In this document: positions 11,960-21,665 of the stretch, piece by piece
Position numbering within the stretch: the first letter of the stretch is position 1
Layout: each line of letters opens with the position of its first letter
From: Tigriopus japonicus
Taxonomy: Eukaryota > Arthropoda > Copepoda > Harpacticoida > Harpacticidae
NCBI GenBank assembly: GCA_010645155.1
Contig: CM021315.1
Coordinates: 6,349,786-6,413,785 of the forward strand
Length of the DNA: 64,000 nucleotides
Reading direction: 5' to 3'
Notes under the pieces: generated by a model
What the model was told of the DNA's origin: nothing
What the model saw: only the letters and a program-made list of their open reading frames with translations
The model's database searches: none
Translations under genes and position numbers: made by a program

Positions 11960-14901
11960 CACTGGGTTATTGGAACATAAGGAGGGGATGGTGGACAAAG
12001 GAGGAGGACATTCGAACATTTTTAAACCAGAACGACATCGACATCATGTGTTTGTCGGAGACCGATTTCATTCAGCCATCAACAGATTTTATAACAACAT
12101 ATGCTGGTTACCATCTGATTCTACCACTTATAAAGGAAAATAAAGTCCGCGTCACTGCCCTCTTGAAAAAACAATTGGTACCAACCATTAAAATTCGGAC
12201 AGACATCATGGAGGACGATGTTCCTACAATATGGATGGAATGCATGAGGGACAAACAACAGAATCTTCTGGTTGGATCTTGCTATCGGGAATGGAGAGCA
12301 CTTGACAGGGATCAGTCCCTTACAGGACAAAGAAATCGGTTGAATCATATTGAACACCAAATCATGGCTATATCGGCGGAAGGCAAACCTATGGTGTTCG
12401 GGGGCGATATGAACTTAGATTTAAACAAAGTGGAATCAAAAGACTATTACTTAAGCTCTTTGTGGTACCAACTCGAGGAAACACTTCTGACGTGCGGTCT
12501 CAAGATATCCAGTATTCGAAACACATTCACAAAAGAACAAAACGACCTGGTAAGACATGAGTCAAGCCTCGATCACGTTTACTTCAGCCACCATTTCAAA
12601 GATACAGTGTTAAGAGGACATAGTGGACTCAGTGATCACTGCCCGCTGATTATGACCCTACCATGGACAGGACAACGTGATAGATCATCGACAACAAAAA
12701 TCGCGAAACGTTGCTATAAAAATTTCGTTGAGGAAAACTTCCTTCAGGATCTCAACAATATTCCATGGTTTTATCTGGAAGAAGACACCGACCCAAGCTT
12801 CATAGCAGGTTTCATAGAAGGGCAAATCAACACTACCTTAGATTTCCATGCACCAACCAAAGATTGTGTGGTCCCGATTTCTTACAATGAAGCACTTAGC
12901 GTCTCAACAAAGGTCCTAATCAAGAAGCGAAACGAACTCAGATCCAAGCTACAAAAAGCAACAAGCACGGAGCGCCACAAGTTAAAAGCAAAATTCAAAA
13001 AACTACGGAACCAATGTACAAATCATGTACGTCAAGACACAAGGAAATATTATTCAGAAGCAATTAACCAAGGAGGTGTCTGGCGATCAATTAACAAAAT
13101 AAAAGGAAAATCTAACGCAAAAAATCCGACTTCGTTACTGATTGAAGGTCAACGAATTCGAGACCCAGCCCAAATGGCGCAGAGCCTGTCCGATTACTTT
13201 AACGCAAAAATTGTGATGATCAAATCAACAGTCCCCAAAGCCATGATCAGCCCGACCAGATTATTGCTTCGCCAAGGAAGAATCATTGATGGGTTCTCTT
13301 TTCGACCAGTGATGAGAGGAGAAATTGTTGAAGCGATAAAGTCATTGAAGAAAGCGGGGGGTGCTGGGATTGACGGAATTAGCGGAAAGTTAATCAAAAT
13401 AGCCCGACAGCAACTAACAGATCCTCTACTCCACCTCGCGAATCAGTCCCTGGCTACTGGAGAGTTCCCCGACGGATGGAAAGTAGCAAAACTAACTCCA
13501 ATGTTGAAAGGAGGAGGTGCCGAAGATATGCAAAACTATCGCCCTGTGGCCTTACTCCCAGTCCTATCGAAGGTGCTGGAAAAGGTGGTCCAATCACAAA
13601 TCGTGGAGTATGTGGAAGGAGCGGGAATCTTACCTCGCGATCAACATGGCTACAGGGGGGGTCATTCTACGTTTACGTCTCTTGTGAGGGTCATTGATGA
13701 AGCAAACAGAACGAGCTCGAACGGGGAAGCCGGGCTTCTCCAGTTCGACCTATCGGCAGCTTTTGATACCATAGATTGGGATGTTCTGATCGAAAAGCTG
13801 AAGATTTACGGATTTGACTGGAGAGCACTAAAATGGGTGCGATCATATTTAGTCGGAAGAAAACAGTGCGTTGAAGTGAATGGAAAAAGGTCAACGTTTG
13901 CCCAAGTCTCATGTGGCTCCCCTCAGGGAGCAGTGCTGTCCCCTTTGCTGTTCCTCATCTATGTAGCTGACCTGCCCCTCTGGATGTCTGAAGCAAACTC
14001 TTCGAAAACGTTCAGCTTTGCGGATGATACCACCGTAATTGTTCATGCTAAGTCACGCGATGAGCTCAAGATCAAATTGGAGAAAACTGCCAAGGATGTG
14101 ATGGCATTTATGGCCAGCAATGGGCTAAAGGCAAATGCATCTAAAACCAAACTTATGGTCATAGGAAACCGAAAAAACGGGGCAGCACCTTTATCCATAC
14201 ACATTGATAATGACCTCGTAACTGAACAACCAGGATGCAAGATACTTGGAGTTCATATTCAGAATGACCTCCGATGGGACACGCAAATCCGCGCTGTGTG
14301 CCGGGGACTGAAACAGGGGCTGGGCCTTCTTCGACTACTACTTTCAAAGATCAACAAAAAGAAACTCAAACCAGCCATAGAATCCCTGATTCTCTCGCGA
14401 ATAAGATACTGCTTGCCCCTTTACTTTGCTACGTCTGACCTTTCAAGTGATCATACCCATAGGCCAGGGAAACAAGATAAGATCCAAATCGCTTTCAACA
14501 AAATACTCCGGGAATACTTGGGGACTAAATTAACCGACCAGATTTCAAACCAAGAACTTCACAACCGAGCTGGATTTCTATCGATTAACCAAATGGCAAT
14601 TAGAGCCTCGCTATTGGAAGTCTGGAAAGGGATCTATTGGTGCGGGGGAGGTTTGAGTGGCCTTTTCCGCTCGATCGGTGATACCCGAACTGAGAGAGAA
14701 ATCCAGTCTGCGGGCTCTCCCGCAAGTAAGGAAACTAGAAGCTCTCGAAGGAACGATCTCCATTACCAAAGTAACGACTCCATGTTTGTTCGCAACGCCT
14801 CTGCACTGTGGAACGCCCTACCACCTACTATCCGCTCCATCCAGACCATCGGAAAATTCAAAAGTGCCATTAATAATTTGATAAAGACTGTTCCCCTATA
14901 G
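11890..14901 (+). CDS. LINE ORF2: APE-type endonuclease and reverse transcriptase
   Basis: About 1,003 residues, with the start set here as the first ORF2-frame codon after the putative frameshift. The frame is open from about 11806 but has no ATG until 12046. The endonuclease comes first: YWNIRRG (catalytic Asn), LSETDF (Glu), GGDMNLDLN, SLDHVYFS and LSDHCPLI (Asp-His). The reverse transcriptase has GAGIDGISG, YRPVALLPVLSKVLEK, QFDLSAAFDTIDW, GSPQGAVLSPLLF and the catalytic SFADDTTVI, then KANASKTKLM and KILGVHI. The C-terminus, with NASALWNALPPTIRS, is typical of CR1/Jockey-group elements. No stop or frameshift breaks the ORF and all key residues are present, so the copy looks competent. 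Starting at 12046 would remove the endonuclease Asn motif. Confidence 0.93.
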   Translation: MDCKRSKRNTISPSGGNRPKAELTLGYWNIRRGWWTKEEDIRTFLNQNDIDIMCLSETDFIQPSTDFITTYAGYHLILPLIKENKVRVTALLKKQLVPTIKIRTDIMEDDVPTIWMECMRDKQQNLLVGSCYREWRALDRDQSLTGQRNRLNHIEHQIMAISAEGKPMVFGGDMNLDLNKVESKDYYLSSLWYQLEETLLTCGLKISSIRNTFTKEQNDLVRHESSLDHVYFSHHFKDTVLRGHSGLSDHCPLIMTLPWTGQRDRSSTTKIAKRCYKNFVEENFLQDLNNIPWFYLEEDTDPSFIAGFIEGQINTTLDFHAPTKDCVVPISYNEALSVSTKVLIKKRNELRSKLQKATSTERHKLKAKFKKLRNQCTNHVRQDTRKYYSEAINQGGVWRSINKIKGKSNAKNPTSLLIEGQRIRDPAQMAQSLSDYFNAKIVMIKSTVPKAMISPTRLLLRQGRIIDGFSFRPVMRGEIVEAIKSLKKAGGAGIDGISGKLIKIARQQLTDPLLHLANQSLATGEFPDGWKVAKLTPMLKGGGAEDMQNYRPVALLPVLSKVLEKVVQSQIVEYVEGAGILPRDQHGYRGGHSTFTSLVRVIDEANRTSSNGEAGLLQFDLSAAFDTIDWDVLIEKLKIYGFDWRALKWVRSYLVGRKQCVEVNGKRSTFAQVSCGSPQGAVLSPLLFLIYVADLPLWMSEANSSKTFSFADDTTVIVHAKSRDELKIKLEKTAKDVMAFMASNGLKANASKTKLMVIGNRKNGAAPLSIHIDNDLVTEQPGCKILGVHIQNDLRWDTQIRAVCRGLKQGLGLLRLLLSKINKKKLKPAIESLILSRIRYCLPLYFATSDLSSDHTHRPGKQDKIQIAFNKILREYLGTKLTDQISNQELHNRAGFLSINQMAIRASLLEVWKGIYWCGGGLSGLFRSIGDTRTEREIQSAGSPASKETRSSRRNDLHYQSNDSMFVRNASALWNALPPTIRSIQTIGKFKSAINNLIKTVPL

Positions 14902-15017
14902 CATGTGATTCCTATGGCCCTAGATCTGGCACTTTTCCATAGTGCTCGTGATTACCCTTTCTACATGAACGAGATATTGGTGCCAAACAGAACCGAGTTA
15001 TAATGATGAATTGACAA

Positions 15018-15033
15018 AAGTGCATTAGCACTT
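15018..15033 (+). other. 3' UTR hairpin of the LINE
   Basis: AAGTGC-ATTA-GCACTT forms a perfect 6-bp stem with a 4-nt loop 8 nt before the tail. A second small stem (GCACT at 14929-14933 with AGTGC at 14941-14945) lies upstream. Hairpins just before a repetitive tail are known recognition elements for reverse transcriptases of several LINE clades. Confidence 0.6.
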
Positions 15034-15040
15034 AATTAGA

Positions 15041-15062
15041 AATAAATACAAATACAAATACA
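15041..15062 (+). repeat. LINE 3' tail, AAATAC repeats with AATAAA
   Basis: AATAAA followed by about three AAATAC units marks the element's 3' end. A simple-repeat tail in place of poly(A) is usual for CR1-like LINEs. Confidence 0.75.
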
Positions 15063-15249
15063 GAAAAGGTTGTGTTGCCGTCAGCCGTCCCGAAGTTCCG
15101 TTGCTAGTCCAGACTCCGGTCACACTGCGTTATTGTTACCTTGCTGCCCTGCTTGGTCTCCAAGCTGATCGGCTGGGCTCCCTCGAGTTGCTACGACTTC
15201 ATTTTACTAACCTCTGCGGTGCTTACAGATTTTTAACATTGGTGGCTGA

Positions 15250-15468
15250 ATGGATCCCATTTTCTCCACAGCTCTATACACGTTACTGGCCTGGCTTGTG
15301 GGACAAATCTTGTTCAAAATTGCTGAATATTTGCCGCGTGGAAGTACACCTTGGCTTATTGTGACCATTATCGGGTGGCTTTACGTGGCGTTAGTGGGTG
15401 TTGGGCTCTTTCTGATCTCGTTTTTTCGACTCCGTGAGGCATTGTTTGGCATTCCGGCGCCCGCATGA
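15250..15468 (+). CDS. Small two-helix membrane protein, hypothetical
   Basis: A 72-residue ORF from ATG at 15250 to TGA at 15468. Two strongly hydrophobic stretches, about residues 6-26 (TALYTLLAWLVGQILF) and 35-58 (WLIVTIIGWLYVALVG), are joined by a short polar loop, EYLPRGSTP. A basic FFRLRE follows and the protein ends GIPAPA. Codon use looks coding and a polyadenylation hexamer AATAAA lies near 15614. I do not recognise the family. The stop-free frame, full-length helices and 3' signal favour a real gene. The LINE ends less than 200 bp upstream, so the promoter or 5' untranslated region may be shared with, or displaced by, the insertion. Confidence 0.5.
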   Translation: MDPIFSTALYTLLAWLVGQILFKIAEYLPRGSTPWLIVTIIGWLYVALVGVGLFLISFFRLREALFGIPAPA

Positions 15469-16259
15469 ACCCGGGATCTTGAAGAATACCTCGGGGCTTT
15501 CACACAGGCATAAAAAGGTTGGTTAGAGCTAATGATGTAGTTTAGGTGCTTTGGCAAGCTTTTTACCTTGGTTTTTGATTTTTCTTGGACAAAGTCCATA
15601 TGTCTGCCAATAGAAATAAACCAGCTTTTTAATTCAAGAGCACTGAAAGGCATACCCAAGTTTTACGACTGACTTCATATCAAGTTTCACGTCGAAAAGA
15701 AGCTCAATCTAGATTTTTAAAAAATGCCTATCTAGCCTTGAAGGAGCTTAATATTTTTCATACGGCTTCATTAACAATTCATTTATATTAAGAGCACAAT
15801 GTTTTTCCTTGAAAGAATTATTTATCTTCCATGCTCACCTTCGTTCTTCCTATACTCTTCCCGTCAATAAATCAGTCATCTACCATCTCTCGACTCAATA
15901 TGTTGGTCGGATCATAGATCCGTCACATAAAGGGTCCCTAGGTGACCCCGACGTGTCATGATTCGGCCTCGATTCACGACATCTAGTAGCAGAATGCGCA
16001 AGACCGTTGATACGAAAGTCGAAAAATTGTAGACGATTTTTTTAGTAAGTTTGAATGGCTCTCAACCCGCCGAAGGCTTTGAAATAACCGTCCATTAGGT
16101 GGAAACTATAGAAGATTGAACTCAGATTTGATGCTGACATGTCAAAATATCATAAATTTGGCTCATTATAATATTACTGTAAGATTCAAGAACTAGCTTT
16201 TAGACCTCCTATCAGTCACCCTTAAAAGGCCGAGGAGGAGATGAGATAGTACTAGTGAT

Positions 16260-16497
16260 TAGTGATGTAAAACACGCTGAATGGCTTAATGGCATCGATG
16301 CCAATGCTTCCTGCAATGTAGCCTCGGAAAGCATCGAGCATGCTTGATTCATTTTCAGCTGATTCAGCGCCGCCAATTTCACTTGAAAATTTATATGGCT
16401 GTGATATCGCAAAATCTCATGGCTGATCTTATAAACCTAGTTGTTTTATAATTAGTGATGGATTTAAAGCATAATTAGTGCCAAACAAAATCAATAT
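16260..16497 (+). repeat. Dispersed repeat, TAGTGATGTAAAAC family, copy 1
   Basis: Begins TAGTGATGTAAAAC and is nearly identical to 18467-18699; both share GGCATCGATGC, CTCGGAAAGCATCGAGCATG and ATTTTCAGCTGATTCAGCG. The TAGTGATG start resembles hAT termini, but no matching inverted end was found, so it may be a fragment. Confidence 0.75.
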
Positions 16498-16592
16498 TAG
16501 TGATGGGACGAGACGGTATTTCCAATACATGAGACCAACTGATGCCGGTCTCAATTAATACATCTCAGAAACTGGCATCAAGACGGCATCAA

Positions 16593-17307
16593 TAGTGATG
16601 GGAGGCAAACAAGAGCTTGGGCAAGCGGTCCGGTACAGTACCTTGGACTTGCCGAAACTTGGGTCTACTTGGGTGCCTGTACAAGTATTTTTCCCACCTT
16701 ACAGGTTTGCCAAATTTGCTAGGAATGAAGACTAAACCTTCGGCATCAGAATTTCAATTAACCAGAAAGTTTCAGCGAAATAGGGCCCATGCCCTTGTTA
16801 GGATGGATTTTTAGATGAAAATACACAATTCAAAGCTTATGTATCGAGAAATGCAAAAGCTTTTGAGAATATTTCAAAAAAAAAAGAGTTGGCATCTTAT
16901 ATTTTTTTCTAGCTACTCTGAGTGACCGAGCTTGTTCCCAAGTGTGACTGTTAAATCTCATTCTTGATTGGCCCGAAAAGTGTATTCATGTGTGGCTTAG
17001 AACGGAAACTAAAGAAAAACATGGTTTTGCTAATGCTATCCAAATCAAAATATTTTTTGTTTCACTTCCACTGTTTATTGCTAAATTATTAAGGTCAAAA
17101 GATCATCGAAAATGCAACTTGACATTCTTTTCTTCTAAGTCACACTGCAAGCATCTTAACTCTTCAAAGAGCAACTGCCGGCAACTGCATCTTCCAATGT
17201 TCCTTGAGCTTGCCAAGTGTATTGGTGTATTGCCCAAGTAATGCTTGTCAACAACTTGTGCTTGGGGTGTCTGTGATGACTCATTACTTGCCCAAGTCAC
17301 ATCACTA
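16593..17307 (+). mobile_element. hAT-like non-autonomous DNA transposon, copy 1 (715 bp)
   Basis: The ends are TAGTGATGGGAGGCAAACAA on the left and, reading inwards from the right, TAGTGATGTGACTTGGGCAA. It is flanked by a perfect 8-bp direct repeat GGCATCAA at 16585-16592 and 17308-17315. Eight-base duplications and TAGNG-type ends are the hallmark of the hAT superfamily. There is no transposase ORF, so it depends on a partner elsewhere. A clearly homologous copy lies inverted at 36525-37230. Confidence 0.88.
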
Positions 17308-18120
17308 GGCATCAAGTCTTACGAACGAAATGACAGCTACAAAAGGTGTCCGCCACCGATTGAACCTATTCGTGTTTAACAATTTTGTTAAAGCGTGTAA
17401 TCGAAATCTAACTCTCTTTTGAGGTATTTCTAATATGCATGATAACCATGACTTTTATTGACGCCGTATCAAATAGCTTTTCGACTGATATTGTCTGTTT
17501 CAATATGGTTTCTTTGATATTCAAATCTTAGTTGCTAGTCACACTTCTTAGCCAGGTTGACTAGAATGTGGTAATAATGTCGTGATTTGCTACCTGATTT
17601 CAATGTTGATGGGCTTTAGCAAATGGAAATTTCAAATAATAACTGTGCACTAACGAGTTAAATAAAACCTTGCGTTGCAACATAATAACATAAGCAATCG
17701 TTAAATGAAATATTCTCCGACAATTTGGAGGATTATCCTTCATTATAAACTTATTAACATAAGTTTTTGTGTTAATGAAAACGATTTCACGTCACACTTT
17801 CAGCAGTTCTTCAGGTATTTTTCTTTAAAACTCTGAAGCCAACATGTTATGCCAAGTTGTGGAATCGACAAGATGTTCCTTGCTTTGAAATTTATATTGT
17901 TTAAGTTTAAAACAACGTAAAAATAAATTTAGTTATTTCGTGCCTTCACACTGAAACCGATCGAACACCAGAGAAAAAAGCAAAACCCAATTTGAGCAAT
18001 TTTGGCAACATTTCACATTTCTCACTTGGTCTCAAGTCGGAATCAAGACCAGCGAGACTTTCAGTGTATTGGTCTGGTCTCATACTGTATGAGACATTGC
18101 TGGTATCAGCCCCATCAGTA

Positions 18121-18466
18121 ATCAATATCCAATGGAAAAATGGCATTTTCAAGTCATCTGGCTTTTTAAAATGGCTTGAGGTTGTTCAGAGAAGGAAGAC
18201 TTGTAACAAGAAAAGTAATGCGATTAGTGCTGCTACATTTGAATCATAGAGACCAAATGTAAAAAAAACCAGTATAAATTCATAGAAATGCAAATGCTTA
18301 CACAACTTAACATTTTCATTAAAAACTGTGGTTGGATGTCTCTTTGAAGAGCAATTCAAGATTTACCAGTGTCACTTAAGTAAAAATTTTGGCAACATGA
18401 TTTTTAGGTCTAAATATGACATTGTCATCCTTTGGCTCTTCCATTATCTGGCAACCCTCTCTGCAG
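18121..18466 (+). repeat. Direct repeat A, first copy
   Basis: From ATCAATATCCAATGG to CAACCCTCTCTGCAG; it matches 18700-19046 over its whole length with scattered differences. The two copies flank the repeat at 18467-18699 with a period of 579 bp. Confidence 0.85.
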
Positions 18467-18699
18467 TAGTGATGTAAAACAAGCTGACCGGCTTGATGGC
18501 ATCGATGCTAATGCTTCCTGCAATGCAGCCTCGGAAAGCATCGAGCATGCTTGATTCATTTTCAGCTGATTCAGCGCCGCCAATTTCACTTGAAAATTTG
18601 TATGGCTTTGATAGCCCAAAATCTCATGGCTGATCGTATATACCTAATTGTTTCAAAATTAGTGATAGATTTATAAAGTATAATTATTTGCCAAACAAA
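18467..18699 (+). repeat. Dispersed repeat, TAGTGATGTAAAAC family, copy 2
   Basis: Second copy of the repeat at 16260-16497, here sandwiched between the two direct repeats A. Confidence 0.85.
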
Positions 18700-19046
18700 A
18701 TCAATATCCAATGGAAAAATGTCGTATTCAAGTCATCTGGCTTTTAAAAATGGCTTGAGGTTGTTCAGAGAAAGAAGACGTGTGACAAGAAAAATAATTT
18801 GATTAGTGCTGCGACATTCGAATCAAAAAGACCAAATGTCAAAAAGCTAGTCTGAATTGACAGAAATGCAAATCCTTCCATAAATCACACATTTTTATCA
18901 AAAACTGGCGTTGGATGTCTCTTTGAAGAGCAATTCAAGATTTTACAAGTGTCATTTAGTTAGAAATTTTGGCAACATGATTTTTAGGTCTAAATATGAC
19001 TTTGTCGTCCTTTGGCTCTTCTATAATCTGGCAACCCTCTCTGCAG
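18700..19046 (+). repeat. Direct repeat A, second copy
   Basis: Same unit as 18121-18466, again ending GGCAACCCTCTCTGCAG. The junction with the preceding repeat shares ATCAATAT, a likely point of unequal exchange. Confidence 0.85.
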
Positions 19047-19214
19047 AGATGAGGATCAAGTTCCGTTGAAAGCGCAGAGTTGGCAGAGAGGAGACGCTGG
19101 GGCAGACAGGCCTATCATTTTGTTGGACAATTTTCAGGCCCCAGCTGACCTTTGGCCGTGACGTTTTCCAAGGAGTTGTGCCCAAACAAGTTCGTTTCGT
19201 TTGTAGGGTTTAAG

Positions 19215-19631
19215 TAGAGGTGGGCGAGAAGCCGGTGTCGGTGCTAAGGTATTGGCACAAACTTTTTGGTCTTTCGGTGTCGGCATCAATACCAGGTCTC
19301 TGGTGCCGACGTATAAGGCTAAGAAAATCACACACCCAGCTAGGGTATTGTAAAATGTAAGCTTATTTTCCCTCTCTCCAATTTATGTTGCATTAACATG
19401 GACTTAAATGTCTTTAGAATGCGTAGGTCTGTCAAAACTGGTGCTCCAAATTACAGTCCAAAAGGGGACATTTTGTTTGACTTAGTTATAAGGAACACGC
19501 TATCTGTGTCAGTGTCGACACCACGACGTTGATTGGCAACTTCAACACAAGTACCGGTGTCGGCGTGGGTGTCAACCTTGCGGTGTCGGTGTCGGAGTCG
19601 AGGGCGAAATTGCCGCTGTCACCCATCCCTA
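19215..19631 (+). mobile_element. hAT-like miniature element (417 bp)
   Basis: The left end TAGAGGTGGGCGA and the inverted right end TAGGGATGGGTGA form short imperfect terminal repeats of hAT type. The flanks GGTTTAAG (19207-19214) and GGTTGAAG (19632-19639) are an 8-bp duplication with one mismatch. The interior is full of GGTGTCGG-type motifs near both ends and has no transposase. Confidence 0.72.
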
Positions 19632-19756
19632 GGTTGAAGTCAGGGTCACTTGTTGTTTGTTTGGGCACAACTTAAGTAATAATCTTCGGAAATATCAAGT
19701 TTTCACCTGCAACCTTGGCTCTTCAACAGCTGTAATTCATCCAACAAAAATTTCCG

Positions 19757-19979
19757 TATTGAGTCCTTCAAGCGCAACCAATGAAATGGAAATCACGTGC
19801 AACCTTTGAGCTTTGATGCACAAAATTTCTGTTCTAATGTGTCCAATATACCTTTAGAAGCTCGAAAATGGGTCACATGTTTGTGTCAGGGTGCAATTTC
19901 TGGAGCTGTATTACTAAGGTGACCTCCCAGTCTTATGTACTGTGACCTCCCAGTCAGTTGCTCCTTAAAGGACCCAATA
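19757..19979 (+). repeat. Dispersed repeat with CTGGGAGGTCAC motifs, copy 1
   Basis: Inverted, almost identical copy of 27184-27405; a more diverged relative lies at about 51045-51830. Read on the minus strand it contains a frame ending LGGHLSNTAPEIAP that is also open in the other copy. Confidence 0.85.
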
Positions 19980-21217
19980 TCCGCCCTGTGGTTGAAAGTA
20001 AACATTGAAAAAGCGATAATTTCTAAGTCCACATGGGAAGCCCTCTGCGCCGTTTTCTCAAGTCTCTGAAGGACTTGACCTCGAAAATCCCTCTTCTTGA
20101 ACAATGAACCGCATATCTCCTGACGCAAATCTAACCCCTCGCTGCCTTACTCAAGAACCTCTCCAGCCATTGACTTTTGCCAACAAGATCGCATTCTCAT
20201 GCCACAGCTGGATGTTATTCATGTGGTTTTATATCTTAAATACGTCCAAATACACAAATCATGTTTTATTCTCAAACGAGAGTCTAAGAAAAAAATATTT
20301 TGTCTTGTTAATTATTTATTCATTCAACCAAGGAATATAAGACAGCAATGAGGCAGTCACCTTATAGACCTTCGCGAAGGACGAGAGCGTCGACATCTGC
20401 CACGGCTAGCTCCCACTGTGCATGCAGTTGAAAAAAGACAAAATTCTGCATTTCTCAAGCAATGATTTCCTATTTGATGTAGCTAAACTATTTAATAATA
20501 TATATTAAAAATAAATAATAATAATAAAATATAAAAACATTGCTAGAACAAGTCAATGCAGCATATTTTGCACAATTTCTTGAATTATGCCAAGTTTTGT
20601 CTCTTTGCAAGTGCATCATGCACAGTCCGAGTTGGTTGTCACACTTTTCGACGCGCTCGCTCCATGAAAAGGCACAACAAAGCCACGCTTCAATTGCCCT
20701 ATTTGAGTTTTTTGGCAAAAGTCACTTGCTATGCCGGTTGACAAAGTTTAGCTTGATATTTTGAGATGCTATTTTGGTAATGGTGACGATGAGAGGTCCG
20801 GTCGAAAGAACGAATCAGTGATACCAGAATTTTACGAACAAATCATACAAAAAAACATCGAAAGGAGAGTCAGATTCGGCTAGATGGAAGCAAATTGTTA
20901 CTGTCATGCTTTTTCATTTCAGCAAACAAATTTGAAAACCTAAGTTGCAATGATTTATTGTTGTTCTTTCGTCCGGACCTCACATCGTCACCATTACCGC
21001 TATTTTTATTTCAAAATGAAATATTTGAAAAAGGCAAAAAATATTCTTTTGGTCAAAAGAACCAAAAGAGTTGAAGATAAAAACCTTTCAACGCTTACTG
21101 TTGCGAATACTTCAGTGAGCGCAAAAGCTCCAAAATATTTTTATGTTTCTGACCTAAATCCCTAATTTAGGACTAACATTGCAGCGCAATGCTAAAAGTC
21201 AAACTCAAACCATATCA

Positions 21218-21237
21218 GTAGAGTTCTAGAACTCTAC
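21218..21237. repeat. Perfect 20-bp palindrome between direct repeats
   Basis: GTAGAGTTCTAGAACTCTAC is fully self-complementary. It is overlapped and flanked by two copies of CATATCAGTAG (from 21211 and from 21237). Confidence 0.85.
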
Positions 21238-21665
21238 ATATCAGTAGTCTGAAGAAATATGAATAATATCAGGGTTACGATAGCAGTAAGCCAGTTTTCC
21301 TAAAAATCCAGGTGTTACACAAATTCTAACTCAAAAGGCTTTCATGGTCCACTAGGACTACGTGCATTGCGTATCTTGCTATGTTTTAAAACAGCACTAT
21401 TATTGGCCCTATTTGGGATCTTCCAGGATGCCGTTAGCAGTAGCACTATTTGAACTTCAAGACGGTGCCATTTCCTTCAGGCCTGGTCACACTGGCTCGA
21501 TGTTCGTCGTTTTAACATCAGCTTCGTTCTCCGTTTGTATATGTGAACTGTTGTTTCATTTGGCTTGTGAATTTTCTTGGCCACTTTTCCTCTCCGATCG
21601 CTCTAGGTCCTCTGGCTATTCCACCTCAACCTCAACTACTTGACTCTTCGTTATTCTCGGTAAGA

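Larger units (their letters stand above)
10865..15062 (+). mobile_element. Near-full-length non-LTR retrotransposon (LINE, CR1/Jockey-like)
   Basis: A 5' untranslated region of about 290 nt, two long intact overlapping ORFs, a short 3' untranslated region with a perfect hairpin, and a 3' tail of AAATAC-type repeats. ORF1 has PHD-finger, coiled-coil and RRM-like parts. ORF2 has an APE-type endonuclease and reverse transcriptase. The architecture fits the CR1/Jockey group of LINEs; the exact clade needs a tree. The left end is estimated from a composition change, and I did not find a convincing target-site duplication. The absence of stops in both ORFs suggests recent activity. Confidence 0.88.

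Noticed and set aside
10800..15075. Target-site duplication around the LINE
   Set aside because: Only a 7-base AGAAAAG match between flanks was found, which is too short and not placed exactly at the ends.
18121..19046. LTR retrotransposon from its direct repeats
   Set aside because: The interior is only 233 bp and non-coding, without TG...CA ends, primer-binding site or polypurine tract.
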